DNA of 64,000 nucleotides from Nipponacmea schrenckii (Eukaryota > Mollusca > Gastropoda > Lottiidae). A program made the position numbers and the translations under genes. The notes under the pieces were generated by a model. The model saw only the letters and a list, made by a program, of their open reading frames with translations, was not told where the DNA came from and did no database searches. The stretch covers positions 21,066,317 through 21,130,316 of the forward strand of contig CM060202.1 in NCBI GenBank assembly GCA_030562195.1, in the 5' to 3' direction. Below, in pieces: positions 1-15,600 of this stretch (position 1 is the first letter of the stretch; every line of letters starts with the position of its first letter).

Positions 1-626
1 TAGAAATTAATGCGTTAAATGCGACCTATCCGCGATCGCATAAATTTGTATCTGCATTTTTAAAAACATATTTCCAAGTGAAGTAAAGGAAAATGAAATC
101 AAATGATGGATAAAAGGTAAGGTGAGTCAAGTATTTAAATTGAGACCGGGGGGGATTAAGTAATTAGGCAATTATCTCTAAATTTGAAGCTGATTAGTAA
201 TCAATGACTTTAAAACAAAAGGTATTCACACTTGACTATTTAAAGATAAAATCTTGATCATTTTAATGCCTTCATTAATTAAACACTTGAAGAATTCCGG
301 GAAGCCCCCTTTTTCTATGATATTAAAAAATGCGACATCTATCGCGGATCGCATTAATTTGTACTCGCATTTTAGTCTCTATACCCCATGTCGCATTAGT
401 TTGTTGACGAATTAATTTCTAGCCTTACAGTACTCTACCTCTCACACCATCAAACATTTAAAACTCTAGCCAGTGTGCAGTGAGGGAAATATTTTCAGTC
501 AACAAAAATATAACAAGTAGCACATGTTACTATTACTAGTCCAAAGTATGTTTTATTGAAAATCTATGCCGTCTAGAGACATTTGCTTCAATTTGACAAA
601 AAAAGGTTTCACTAGAGTTGTCTTAC
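1..626 (-). other. BLTP1 intron, 5' part only
   Basis: Non-coding sequence downstream of the donor at 626. No further BLTP1 exon is visible here. Two similar stretches, near 11-60 and 325-375, both contain a cgcgatcgcat/cgcggatcgcat-like core with tttgtactcgcatttt, which suggests a small dispersed repeat. Confidence 0.6.
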
Positions 627-3600
627 CTTGGACATATTGTCTTTATCAGATTCTTCTTCAATGATAGGCAACATTTTCTGGTATCCAGGTTTCCGTAGCA
701 CTGTCTTAGTTTCAGGCATTGTAGAATAGAGTTCCAACAAATGATACAGATGGCGCCAACATCTAGGTGTACTCTCCTTGATTTCATCAACAATTGTTTT
801 CTCGGCCAGTGCTGGCGAGGATGTATCCACCATATCTATGGTAACCGTATCACTCAGATTTAAAGATTGAGGTGGCGTCAAAATTTCTGGTTGAATTCCG
901 GGTGTCGACGCCTTCTTTTTATTATCGCGAGAAAATCGGAGATGAGGTTTTCGAATTGAAGATAACGACAATCGTTCTGGACGTATACTATCAATCAGTG
1001 GAAGTTTAAATGATGGAGTATATTTAGGTTTGGATGGAGTTTTCTCCCCTGTATCTGAGAGAGTGTCAGAGCGAATGCTGTGAGTAGGTGTCGAGATGGT
1101 CAAGTCTGCTTGTTGGTCCTGTTTCGACAAATCAGATTGTTGAGTGTCAGCGCTAGAGGAGGAATCTTTCGATTCTTGTTTACGATGAGATCGGGTCCAT
1201 TCTCCAAGTAAACTAGGTCTTCGTTCCTTCAACTCGACATGTGTCTCCTTGATGTTGTCTACCATCGTCGCAAATTGATGAACCAGTCGTAGCAATGACA
1301 TATCAACATGCTGGGTTATTGAATGACAGTTTATCAAAAAGTTAACTTGTAAAGTGGTTGGCTTAGCCTCGAGTTTATGCATCGCAAATTTGAAAGGATT
1401 CTGTTTCCCCTTTTCAGGAAGTGCCGATTTCTCTGCGCCGAAATCGATGACGTCTTTCATACAGATATTGATGCCGAAGCTTTCACACTGGAATGCAGGA
1501 GTGGCAGCACCAATATTCAGTCGGTATCTCTTGCCCTTGCCTTTTCCCTTCGATTTCCCTCTGGATTTGGAGTCTTCAGAATCGGCAATTTGTACTTTAA
1601 GAATATCCAAGTGTCCCTGAAGTAGCAAATGCCCTCCAAATTTTTTCATCATGGCGGACGGGCGAACCCCTTCAACATGGAGTCCAAGACTCTGAAGTAA
1701 AGGTTTAAACAACATTTGAGCATCTGCTAGCTGCATGATTGATGTTGCCATAGTAACATTGTCTTCGTTGATGTCAGTGCGACTTTCTTCCTGACTCCAT
1801 GAACTGCCTAGCAACCAGGATTCGTGAGCTTTGCCGTAACCGACGTCTTCATCAATCTCCAATCGTCCCTGTTGTTTCGCCATCCATTGATAAAGGTCTT
1901 CCTCCTTATTGTATCTGTTTTTTAAAATTGATTGTTTGGGGCCTGATTGTCTCATTGGTGTTGGAGGAGGCGTACGGATCATGCCCGTTTCCGAGCTACA
2001 CACACTCTCTCCTGCAGACATGAAGCTATGCATGCTGTCGTTTCTGGCCATAGAAGGCTGAGGAGTAGAAGCATGAGGTTTGAGCTCAGGAGCTGAAGTG
2101 AAGACTTTCGGTTCTGGGGAGTTCACATTATGATCTTTCATTTCATTGGTCTTAATCTCTGTAGGGTGGACACAACTGAGAATATGAGGCAGACCTGGTT
2201 TAACTCCTCGCTTTATCAGGATTGGTCCCGATTTCTTCCGTTTGGTTGACATAGTTGAAGCTGAACTGGCTCCATCGTCCGTGTGACGTCCCAGGCTTGG
2301 ATTAGACCCAAATTTTGGACCACCTTCAGATGGAAGCAGAGAAGTCTTTTCATCCACCACATCAAACTGATCCATCAGACCTTCTCCATCTTCAAAGCCG
2401 AGTTCAGAACCATCAGCATCTCCAGGCAGTGCAAACGTCACATTGTATGGTCTGACATTTTTCTTGTTTTTAAAGTTCAACTCTGATAAATAGGGCATAT
2501 AAAGAACGTTCTTCCATTGTTTTGTCAGTGCCAGGATTCCTTTCTGCATGGTAATAAGGTTGGGAATGGTTTCGGAGCAGACGGCCTGTTCCACAGACGA
2601 TGTACCATATTTATGCAGGTATTTCCGTAGAACTGTGATTAACTGACAAGACGGTTCTTCTTGGAGAGTTTTAGACATCTTTGTAGCTTTACCAAAACGA
2701 GTCTGAAACAACATATCATAAATAATCTTACTTCAAATACAGAATAGAGTCCAAATGGACTCTCTAAAAGGTGAATTAACATATTAGATAAATAACACAT
2801 CATTAGCTGTGGAGATTCTGGAGATTAACAAGGCCTTAGTGAAACGAGCAGGTCCAAAACTTGCAGTCTATTTTTAGCCATTATTGACTATCACTAATAG
2901 AAGGACAAGTGTTACATATTTCCACAAAAAACAAGTTAAAACAATTCATTAAACTCACTGTACAGGTGCTAGCAATCAATCCCTTACCTTTGGACTGACA
3001 TGGATACCCTGTTCTTCTAAAGCTTCTGTCATGATACAGGCTAGGACTGAACTAGTTCTGTGAGTTAAAACTCGAACCAAGCTTCTAACAGCTAACATAG
3101 CTCGATCACTGGGATTCATCCAGGCATTGATTGAAGGTGTGGCTGTACTCAATAGGTTCCAATCCAGCCTGAAACAGTAAATCAGAATGGGATTCCACTT
3201 TGACCAACCGAATCAATAATACAATAGCGAGGTTTATTTAATTAATATATATATAAATATATTTTAGTGATTGACCAATCAGATGAATGAAAAAACTATA
3301 ACCATCTTTAAGTTTAGAGATTGCCTTTGAACATTTTTGGACAAATAGAATTTCTAGAATAAGGCCCAAGGAAGATAAGTTAAGTTTTAGTGAAGGAAGT
3401 CACTATTTATTATCAGAACTCCTGACACCTTTTATTATTGACAACCACACGCAACTAGTAATCGCTATGGTGATAAATATAACACAATGACCCACCTGGT
3501 AAAATCCACCTTCTTCTTGATAGAAATCGGAGGTGGTGCTGCAAAATTCAACCAAATTGTCTTCAGCTCCAATCTTCCGTTAGACGCATCACCTTTTAAC

Positions 3601-6600
3601 GGTTCAATCTTCAATGGGATCATATCATCTAAATCTTCAGACGCCAGGGAGATTCTGGAATCCCAGGATGAGATGGATACGGAACTGTGATGTAAAGACT
3701 CAGAACTCTGTGGCACCGGATCATCTGTCGTTGGCGTGCTTGTTTCAGTCTGCTGTTCAATCTTTTCTTTCATTCGTTCCTGGAGATTCTGAAGAGTTTG
3801 TTCAATGCTATCCATCCTTTGTTGAAATTGCATGTCGGAATTGTCCTTGTAACCAAGACGACGTACAGCTGTCACGGAAACGTCCTCTAACCCACATTCA
3901 AACATGATAAATCCAATCACGAAATCTGGATCATTTGATTCGCGACTCGCTTGCCGTGACAGACGTCTCCTAGGTGATGTGGGCATCAAGTTTGGGCTCG
4001 TTACAATAACGTCTGGATTAAATGAAAATAAAACATTGGAACGATAGTCAGGGATTGCTGTCAAGACAATATTATCAGAAAAATTACTGTCTTTCACTAA
4101 CCGACGTAACTGCATATGAATCCTTGCAATTTGAAGAGTTCCAACATTTTCCTCACGAGTTACTTCCCTTGGAGACACTTGATCTTTTTCTATCTCCACG
4201 GTGATTTCAGATTTTAATTTGTTGGGCGCTTGGTTGCTTGTTCGTTGACTCATGTCTTTGACATCTGTCAATAATTTACAGGAATGAGTGTTAGAAAGTA
4301 GCTGACATTTTATATTGTCGACACAGACTGCCAGTAATGAGACGGCAGTGACGTCACTTATATTGTCGAGCACAGAAAACGAGATGATTTCTTCTACAAT
4401 AGAAGCTTGTAATACACAGATATTGATCTGAAAATAAAACAATATAATCAAGTAAAATGTAGACACCAATATTATAGGATTAATAAACAAAAACATTATC
4501 AGCTATGTGGACTCTCTGAAAGGGATGTTGAGTTGACAAACCTCAATTAAACATCGTTAGCTATGTGGACTCTCTGAAAGGGATGTAATGTGTTACCTTT
4601 GGTAGAGAGAAGAAAGCTCTAAAAGAAGAAGTTTTAGAAATGTCAATTTCTTTCTCCTTGTCTTCTTTAAATTTAACAGAGTTGTCTTCAATCACTGCTC
4701 CTTCATCTTTTAATTTATTCTGTTGTTTTAAACGATCTATACTTTGATAGTGGATACGATCTAACAAGGCTGATATATGTAACTTGGCCAGGGTTGGTGT
4801 CACTGTTTCTATATACCTGCAATGAATGAATGGATAGTGAAAAAATAAATGCATAAATAAAAGGATGAATGAATGAATTGATGAATGAATAAATAGGTGA
4901 TGGATTGATGGATGGATGGATGAACAGATGAATGGATAAAGAATTAATGAATGCATGAGCGATGAAATGGATGCATGAATGAATGGAGTGAAAAAATGGA
5001 TGGATGGATGAATGAATGAATGGAGTGAAAAAATGGATGGATGGATGAATGGGGATGAATGGAAGAATGAATTAACAAATAAATGAATGAACAAACAAGG
5101 GAATGAATGAAAGAAGAATGGATTTTTGAAAGAATGAACAAACAAAAATCAACTTACCTCTGCATGGATTCTAGTAATAATGGAGTAAGTAAGATATCCA
5201 ATGATCCAGAAACTTTGATGACTGCTGTTGTTTTTGATGTATTCTGGGATAGCTCATCTTCTAGTTCTTCTTCTTCACCTGAATTAAAAAAATATGTAAA
5301 AAGGGGCATAACCTATTGAGTTTCATAATTTGAAATCTGATTGGTTAATACTATCACGATTATTACCAGCCAACCCAGGGTCAAAGTCCTGACCTATTTC
5401 TAACACGGGAGAAATCTGATTAGTCAATCTCATCACACTATCAACCAATCAGTGGTCTTGATGTTGTTTATGATTATACTTCATCTAAGCGTTTTTCAAA
5501 ATTCGATTCCAATTTTCAGTCAGACGTCGATGTTTCTTGCAATTCCAGTAAACTTATTATGTCACTGTCGCAAAAGGTTGTTATACTGGCAGCAGCATTT
5601 GCAACTGTTTCAAGAACATTTCATGTCCCACTGAAGATTGGAATAGTGCAGTGTCCCATATACATAAAAATTTTAAAACCTCTTTACAAATACTTTAATA
5701 GAAATTATAAAAAAATTAGAATAGTGTAATTTGATGCTATCAGTGTCCCTGATACACATACGGTAAAAGTTTCTTAAACTTCTTCACAATCTCTTTAAGT
5801 TTTATATAAAATAAAGATGCTTATTACCTTTCTCTTCTGAGTGACACCGACCAGGGAAGAAGAATTTAGTTTTTTCTTTATGAACAGCTGGTGGTGATGG
5901 TAGCTTCAGTTCATCTTTCTCCCTCATCACAGATGTACTGAAACCATCCTTAACCTTGGTGAAATGTGGTAACCAGGCTGATCCAGAACTGTACACAGAG
6001 TGACTGGCAGAGGACAGGGAGTACTCTGAATAGACAGATTTCATTCCTCGAGCACTGGAAGTCGATAAGTTAGTAGATGGTGATGCTCCAACCCAATCAT
6101 TACAATGATAATGTGACAGGTGGTTCGAGTAACAGGACAAGAGTAAAGGGGAGCTTGTGATTGGTTGGTTCAGCTGATTATGTAAATCGACGAGCGAGAA
6201 TTCCTCGTGGACCTCTATAGAGTTCACGCTGTCTGCAGACTCATATGACAATGTTGAGGAACTGGAAGATGTAGATTCTGATTTTTGGAATTTCATGGTC
6301 TGTTCTAAGACTGTGTTTGCCATACTGTCAGAAATCGGTGAATTTTGAGAAATGGGTGAACTCTGAGAAACCGGTGAACTCGTGTAAAATTTCTGCTTCG
6401 GCGATTGCGGTGAGCTTTGAATGTATTCGTCGTATCCTTCAGGTGATTCGTCAAAAACAGGAAGTTGAATTACAGACCCAGATTCTGAACTGGAGACATC
6501 TTCCTCAGCAGAATAATACTGCTGACTCTCCAAAGACACCTGAGACATCATCCTTGAGATGCTTTCACCAGACATGGGACTTGGTAGGGAAGTCCTGGAT

Positions 6601-9600
6601 GGGGTCTTGGAGCTACCACTGCTCATTCTGGATCCTGTGACAGGAGATGAAGGACTGCTGGTGGATAGCAGATGTTTCAAAGATGATTTCCGTACTGGAC
6701 TGTGTTTGCCGGAAGAACTCAATGACCCCAGCTCTGTTGGAGTACCACATGTGACAGACTTTCGGGACTGTCTTTCTGAACGTTCGTTTGGATCATAAAG
6801 CTGTGTTTTGGAATCACTGGAGAAGCTAACCTCACCACTCTGTCTTTTAGACGATGTATCATGTTCGCTGACGCTTCCCACCAGGCTAGATTCAAATAGT
6901 TTTGCCCGATCACCAGGTGTTTCAGGACTGGCAATGTCACTCATATAGCCTCGTGTGAACGAAAACTCTGGAGATTTTTTGTCAGGTGAAGCCTTCTCCA
7001 TATACTGGCTGACATCAAACACCAATTTATCTTTATGAAGCAAACTCTGAGCAAAACCAGGGTCATGTCCGTCTGCACAGATTTGCGGAATGGCCGCTGC
7101 ATTTGAGGTATCTTTATGACGTCGAGGCCGGAAAAATGAGACACCATTTTTATTGTTTCCAAAAAACCTGCAACCTCCTTGACAACCACATTTTCCTAAA
7201 GTATGGGGATGGTTGCCAGGGCCCATGGATTCTAATGGCCACATAAACCATAAGCGTTTAGTTTTTCGATCATGTAGTTTAAGAAAATTGTCTTGGACAA
7301 GTTGTATTTCTGGAGAAGGTATAGCTATTGCAGCTTCAATATGGATCGGGCCCAGTGAAATACTTCCAGCATCCAACCATTCTTCGGGGCTGGCTCGTTC
7401 GATACGTAAAGGAACACAGGATATTAACTGCCTGAAGGAAATATGTTCCAAAATGGCCGTAATTCCTGCTCTAGTTTCGGGTCCATGTAAATTACAAGTT
7501 GACAAGCGCACCGGGTTAACCTGAAAAAATAAAACTTAAATGAAAGAAAAAAAGAACAAACAGGAATCCCCAAGGATCCTTCTACAATCTAATCCTAGTC
7601 CAAACATCTTGATATTGATGGTTCCTGGATTATCAGCACCCCTATCTGCAGTATTAGTAGTCCTGAGGAAACCTGGCATTACCATGAAGTGACAAGTTCA
7701 AAAGTAACAGTATCAAACACTACCATGGTCTCATACATCTTCTAGGTTGGCTTACCTTTAAATTAAAAGCCGCCCCAGACTCAACCATAAATAAATTAAC
7801 GTTATCAACCGACACCCGCACCATCCTGTATTTGATGTCTTCAGCAGAAGGACAGGGGAACGGACATTTTGGTAGCATACGACATTGGGGTTGGGGCAAC
7901 ATGTGTTGACATAGTTGAAAAGGTACTGGTCGTTGGAGTCTATTCTCTGGATCATCTACCAGCATTATAAATGTCTGGATAAACTCAGCTATATTCTGAA
8001 TCTGAAAAAAAAGGTAAGTTCTGCTCGTGCTAATAATTTGAACTTTAGATACCTGTCGTTCAAGCAAATTTACTAAAATATAATAAATGAAAATTAGCAA
8101 TGGCCAGTGTAATATGCCCACATTTTTAATGGCAGCCAATTCGTCCAGAAGGTTGAGTCATCAATAAATAAAAGATTTGTCCAATTTTCAATAGCGTTCA
8201 TCCATTGGTGATTACGAAAATTCACACCAAGTTTCGTCAAAATCTATAAAGCAACCAGCTCCCTATTGTGTCCCAAAAGAATTCAATAACAATGGTAGAA
8301 GAATTGAACGGGTTTCCAAAAACAAGGGCAATAAATCATATTAAACCAAGACTTACTTGAGGTGAGGAGAGTTTTCCAGTTATTTCCCCTATAATAGCCT
8401 CCACCAACCAGGCATATTCCAAGGTCTCGCTATCTAACGGCAAACCTTTATCAGAGAACATGGCGTGACCACGAACTTGTAAACCAGATAAGGCCAAATG
8501 ACCCTCTTTTAAATGTTCTTGTTCCAACTCTCTTGGCACGCTGTCCCTCGCGATTAAAACACAAGGTGATAATAACAATTGTAGTTTTGTTTCTTCATAG
8601 GATTTGTCCATTTCAAAACACATTCGTTCTACATGCAGGCTGGGACAGGCCACGTCATCAGGGTTACAATTCTAGAAAACAGAAAATAGAAAAGATAAAT
8701 GAACTAGTGTTTGAGGAAATTTTCCTTTTTTTTTACTGAATAAACTTAAATATTGGAAGAGAATTGTAAAATTCCAATGATTTTCTTTCTTTCAAATCAA
8801 CACTCAATCGTTGGCTTAAAGGAAAACAAACCTTTAACTTAATACAACAACTCAATTTTAATACTAAAACACTAAGATAAGTTGAACTTCCCAAATATCA
8901 CTTCAGTCTTTTATCCGTCAAATTGGGACTAATTTTGGATTGAGGATGGGACACTTGACACCTGATCTTCAAAAATCTTCAACAAAATTAAGGTTAAAAT
9001 CTTAAAGAAATACACAATAAATTGTTGGGTTAACTAAATTTGATTGAACCAATCAGATGACTGGAACACATAGATCATCTTAAGTTAAGTTTTTGTCAAT
9101 ATGTAAAATAACTACCACTGTACCTTGACTAGCTGGGCCTGTATATCATGTAAAGTGACTGATACAGTGACAGCAAAGGGGCGATGCTCTCTGGGGTCAA
9201 ACTGAGGAGGAGGCTGCCCCTCGTCAAGTATCTCTGTATTATGTACGTGTCCCGTATCGATATCTGTATTATCATTCGAGCTGTCAGAAAAATCATAGAT
9301 TTTCTGGTCTGCACCAACGTAATTTTCCTGAAAAATACAAAAGATTGTTTGCGAATCATGCTTTAAATAAGTATTACCGTATAATTCTGTGTATAATGCG
9401 CAGGTTTTTATCGTAAAACGGACCCAAAGAGGGGGTACGCACTATATACAGTTGAATAAATTTGGAGTATTTTTTCCAAACGAAAATGCCACAAATGGAT
9501 TTGAGGATCCGCCATTTTGTCTACCTTCATCGACATTCAGGGTAAAATTGATTTGTGTAAAAGATTGAATTATGATTTTAATAATGGCTCAATATGAATA

Positions 9601-12600
9601 TTATCTATTAAGTAAATATTTATTGTGAAATATTTGAACAAAGCTTAAATGATTCAAGTTAATATCTTTGTTATTAAAACAGAAAATATTACGTGAATAC
9701 GAGAAGTACAGTTTATGGACACAAGGTGACAAGCCAGGCCAGCAAAATACAGGATGTGTTTTATGCATATTTTACATTTACTGACATCATCAAATGCTCA
9801 GTTTAAGTAGAAGAGCAGGAAGCACAGACGTCTGATTAAAAATTTAAATGAAGTAAATTGATATATCAATGTCCCTAATAAACCTACAATATACAGTAAA
9901 ATTCTTTAAATTTCTTTGTTCAATATAAAAAATGAAATAAAATCGTACCTTAATATTATACAGGTTGACAAGTAACGAACCATAGAGACAAATCACAGAG
10001 GGCGCTACCTCTAGTTCGATGTTAACGATGTCAGGGTCCCAAGTTGAGGCGTCAAAGTCTTCAGGTTGTATCGGAGGTTTATTCATGTCAGATATAGCTG
10101 GGCGTAGTGGCTGAAGTAACGTTTCTTCTTTCTCCGGTGTCGTCAGGTCCTCAAGGTCAATGTAAGATTTAGACAAGGGCAGTAACTCTGGCATGGGGTG
10201 ATATGTGTAGTTGATGGACAGAGAGACATTGGATGACCACCAACAATCAACCCAACCAAGACTAAAAAAGTTAAATTATATGGTTAGAATAATATTAGCT
10301 TATATCAAACTGTAATGAAAAAAAGTTTTTTTAATCTTCAGCACTTAATTGAGCTGATGAAGACAGACAATGCCATGATGAGGAAAATAATTTGGACAGT
10401 GTTATTAGCCTACAGATATTTAATTTCAAACTATTGGGGGATGTTTAATATTCACAGCCTGTAGCACATGGGGCCTGGGTTTATTGCCCCATCACAATCC
10501 TTTTTCCATGTCAGTTCCTCCGACCTGCATCACTGACAATGGGAAACCGGGGTGAAAAATCCGAATGTTAATCTCGGCCTTTGCTGGGATTGAACCTGGG
10601 ACCTTCAGGTTAGCGAGCAAGTATCTTACTGAGCCATGAAAGGTGTGAAGAAAAGTCTATAGTAGACATATAACCTGACTACACCTACCTTCTTTCTGTG
10701 ATATTTCTCCATTGTTTATGTTTAGTTAATGGTTTTTCAACTTCTATCCCATCTCGGTCTACTATCTTCATGTTTTCAGACAGGGCTATGATAATGTGTC
10801 TGCTGGTGTAAGTTTCTGGTAGATACAGCCGACAATATACTGTTTCACCCTACAAAATATAAAACTATCTGGTTAGTCTCATTCACAAACCTTACATAGT
10901 TTAGTATTTTCTTCCTCTGATTCCCCGATCACTAACACCATAGCTTATTAGTCAATCATATAACAGTGTACTTGCGGTTGATCATGAGAAAAACAAAGTG
11001 TTTTGAATAACACCAATACTGAGAAAAATGTTTCCGGCAGATGTTACCAATTGTTTATATATAGTCACTGACCTATACTTGATGTCTGGCTAAGCCTACT
11101 TGCAACTGGTCATTTTGGCTTGAGTGTCAGTCATGACTGGTATATAGGGCCAAATCAACAGCCCTGTGTAAATTGTACATAACTTCACCATTTCATCTGA
11201 TGGCTCATGTGTAAATTGTACAAAAGTATTAAAGAAGTGTGATTTCATTTATCAATTAACTTTTGTTATATATAAAATAAACAACATATTTACCTTAATT
11301 ACTATTGGTATGGGACAAGTTTTTGGTAGAAAATCAACAAAAGGCAATTGTACAGAGAGATCAAAATATTCCCCACAGAAAGCCAGACGGGCTGAAATAT
11401 ACAACATACGTCTGATCACTATGTCCACGAAAAAGGGCTCATCAAAAATATAATAACAGAACTACACAATACCTACATCTCTCATAGATCTTAAGTTTTG
11501 ACCTATACTTAATGAACGACAGAGCCTATTTTATACCGGTCATTTTAGATGAGCAAACGGACATAACCAGTACATGGCTAAATCAACAGCGCTGTGAATA
11601 CATCACTAGCCCTTCCTGAAGCCATAACCTTTCTGCTTAGTAATAAGTTGTTGTGATTGTTATCAATTCTGATGATAAGAAAAACTTCTGTTCCACAACC
11701 ATTGCCTTTGATACTCAGCCTGTTGCTGGCTTACAACTCTTCTTATCAACGGAAGACAACATCACCATGGTCATCATAATGCTAGGCTTGACTCGTTCAA
11801 AACTACTTCTAACTGGTATAGAAAAATAGTTTGGCTAGGTCAAGCCTTTTAAATGTCTTCTAATTATCCTCGGGTCCTGATTCTGGTAACTAGGTCAGAC
11901 ACGATCTAGTATGAGGACTGACTCTCCTGATAAAAACACTAGCTAAAATTAGCTGACAGCAGACATCAACTTGTCATCAACCAACAAACCAACCCATATC
12001 CCCACGTTTAATTAAGAAATTCGTCAACTCACCGTTTTCTGGCATCTGAGAAGACGTATCCACCCAATTATACTCGTTAGTCATTGCAATTAGTTCAAAT
12101 TCTTTAATAATTAGATTTAAACTCCAAGTGTAGGGTATAAAATTATAAATATCTGGCCGAGCCTTACTGGACCAATCATTTACCAAATCTACAACAGAAA
12201 ATATAGTCATAATATAAACAATATAACAAATGGAAAGTAATCTTTGAATTGATAATTGGAAAGGCAAATAACATTAAATTTATTTCTAAGCTTATATAAT
12301 GTTACTAAGTCAACTTCTGTAAGGTAAACTAGACTGTATATTAACCTCCTGCAATAGCAAAGTCAACATCTATAAAAATCATTACCTTTAAAAAAGTCCA
12401 TATGTTCGTAGATCAAAGTTACGGAAGCTTTACATGCCGTTAGATCACAACGCCAATCTTGATGTTCATTCCAGCCTAGAGGGTAGTGTAACGTAACATC
12501 AAACTACAAAATACAATGACAATTAAACAAATGGAGTTTTACATCTTACTTTCTGAACTGGATTAGGCCAATGAAAGGAAATTAACTATAATAGGATTTT

Positions 12601-15600
12601 ACAGCTTACTTTTATGTACCTAATAAGGCTAACAAAGACAACACCATGCATTGAGCAATGAGGGAAATTTTGCGTGGCTTTGGTTAATTGTCCCTTCCGA
12701 ACAACTAGACGCTTTTTCCATGTCAGCAACTCCAACCTGACAAGGGGCAGAACCAGGTTGAAAATCTGAGATATTATCTTCACTAATGAAATACAGTCTA
12801 CAGCTCTAATCAGACGTGTCTGGTGAATATAGGTAGAACAACAACCCTGTATACGAACCTCTAAAGTTTCCAACTCAGCCAAATTACGGAATGTCATACT
12901 AGTGGAGGCGTCTAACAACATCAGTTGACCTTTAACCTTAGTTTTAAATCCAGTTTTCTCCGTTATCCAAGGGACGACAGCTTCGATGTATGAACCTTGA
13001 CTGGCATTCATATGGATTGCTTGAGTTTCCTGAAAAATAATTTCTTACTTTTCAAAAAATGGTTACTTAGCAATGTTCAAAATAAAAATACATTACAATG
13101 CTTTCAAGATCTCAAAATATACGCGTCATATTTAGATATATTTGGTTTATCACAAGGGTAACTCAGGAATTATTCAACAAACCACGCCCTGCTTTGAACT
13201 TATTTGAAATATGAAAAGTGGAAAAAAGTTGCCTAAGGTAAAGAATGGAGTTTTACGTCCTACTCGCTAACGAAGAAGGTACAGTTGCCAAACAAGCCAC
13301 CTATATTCAGTATATCAAGGGCTGTAACTCAGGACATATTTACTGAATCATTCCAAGATTTGAACTCATCTGAATAAAAAACTTCATAACAATCTTAAAT
13401 AAAAACTTTACTCCATATATAAATAATCAATAACATTATCTTAATGGAACATAGTCTTTAAATAAAACTAAAATATCAAAATAACACAAAAAGATATAAA
13501 ATACTTACAGAGTTTTTAGTGAACAAAACATCGAAGGTGGCAGACTCTGTACAATTTATTTTCGTTTCAAAAGATTTATAAATTCTACGCTGACCAGGTT
13601 CTGGTTCTTTCGTTACGACCAACGGTTGATAATCAGGAGGGTAGAAAAACTTCCATAACTGCTCTCTGATTGAATAAAAAATTGAGAAGGGGAAAGTTAA
13701 ACAAGGATATGTCTACAGTGTGCAATGAAGGAAATTTGGTCAGGACCATGACATTGGCCTGTGCCTTTGTGTGATTTCTGACTACCTAACTATCAATATT
13801 CTATACAGATATCCAGTGTTTATTAAAACACAAGATGATTATTATTTCACCAAGACAATCAATGCTAGGCAGTGTGCAATGAGAAAAAATTCGATGACAA
13901 CAGCATTAGTCCAGTCCTTTTCAATTTCAAGCCCTATGGGGATTTTTAAATCATAATTTCAAGTATAAATTATCATAGAAAAGTGTTGAAATATAAGAAT
14001 ATATAAGTTCTGTGTAAAACGAGCCTAGAGCTGACTTACCGTTGTCGGTCTACCCAGGGGCCGTAATTAAAATCCGTTTTTTTACCACATTTAATATCTA
14101 CCCCAAGACAGGGGTAGGTTCTCCGCACTATTACCTCCCCATCTGCCATTTCTACCAGTTCTGGTTCATGAGGTACCAGACCTACATTTACAGAGAAAAC
14201 ACAACAGTGATATAGCACACTTAATATCAACTTGACTTATCTGTATCACTTTTTAAAATTACAATCAGGGTTTGATACTCTTAAATTCTATTTACACAAA
14301 TTGTGTATATTTTATTGTTAATTTTGCAGGCATCAATTTCATAATTTTGTCTCTGAAGACTCCCGTTTTTCCAAAAAATGTAAATGAAATGAATGGAGTT
14401 TTACTTCCTACTCTTCTACACCTTATAGGCGAAGACTGGCAATGCTATACAATGAGGAAAACCTTGGCAGGACAGCAGCATTAGCCTACTCTTTTTACGA
14501 TTTTCCAACTGTCAAAGGAAATAGAATTCTGTTTTGCCAAAGCAAATTACTAATTTATTGTATATAAAAGAAAAGATATGAATAAAAAAGTGTAATGTTA
14601 CCTGGTTCATCCATATAGTAATAAATATCAACATCATTGGACTGCATTATAACAAACCCTTCTCCCATATTACGTGGTGGCCTGAAACAAACCATACAAG
14701 ATAAAGATTTCATAAGGTTATCAACTTAGGTTCTCAAGGATCCTTTCTACCTTCTTGGCCCAACCATTTTGCATTGATCCTTGGATTATCAAAACTCATT
14801 TACGGCTGGGTGGACTTGAATTATGAGTGAAGACAGTAGAATTTCACATCGACCACCTTTTGTTCAACAAAACCACAGAAGTGAAGTCATTGATGCTCAT
14901 ATAGATTGTGTTTGGTCAGTATTCAATCTATTCACATTCGACATCATTACTGATCATCATTTCCATTGTTTAGTTTTCAGTGAGGCACCCCGGGGGTAAT
15001 AGAGGGAGGGGCTCCAAAAGACAGTCATACTTACACATCTACAACTGGTCCTTTATTATACTGAGGGCTGGGCACCATCATCACCCTCAAATTCTCAGAT
15101 TTACATTTTACAACATGCATAAACATATCAAATGGTGTGGATGCTGGCTTCGTTGTGTATACTAGGTGGGCTTCTTCAAAACTGGCCAATAGGGTGTAGG
15201 GTAACATAAAATTACCAAATATAAAACGTACCTATAATTAATATATAATATATTTCACTCAAAAAGTCAGAAAAATTACCTTCATTGCAATCATGGGACT
15301 AGGGGATATCGGCCTATTGTTTAACCCTTTTAACATGACTCGTAGCTTTAGCAGTCACATAATAACTTGATATTAACCCCAGCAGTCGTTACTAAGAGTG
15401 AATGTGACGTTTTAACGCAAGTTATACAACTTTGATATCAGAGTATATGATGTTTTATTTTACAAAGAAGATATTCATTTTACTGAGTTAATGTATGTTA
15501 TGTGTGCTTCTTGTTTCTAAATATCATTTAAATCTTACTGAGTTAATATCAACTTTAATAACAGGTATCAGGTCTCGCCAATGTATTCCTTCTTTTGGTA

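Noticed and set aside
1354..2486. Plus-strand ORFs of 67-88 codons inside the large BLTP1 exon
   Set aside because: Antisense shadows of a conserved coding exon with no independent features.
4817..5145. N-terminal extension of the open frame over BLTP1 exon 4597-4816 (His/Ser/Ile/Phe-rich)
   Set aside because: It reads through the splice acceptor into a GAAT/GGAT repeat; the true exon ends at 4816 and joins 5158-5278 in phase.
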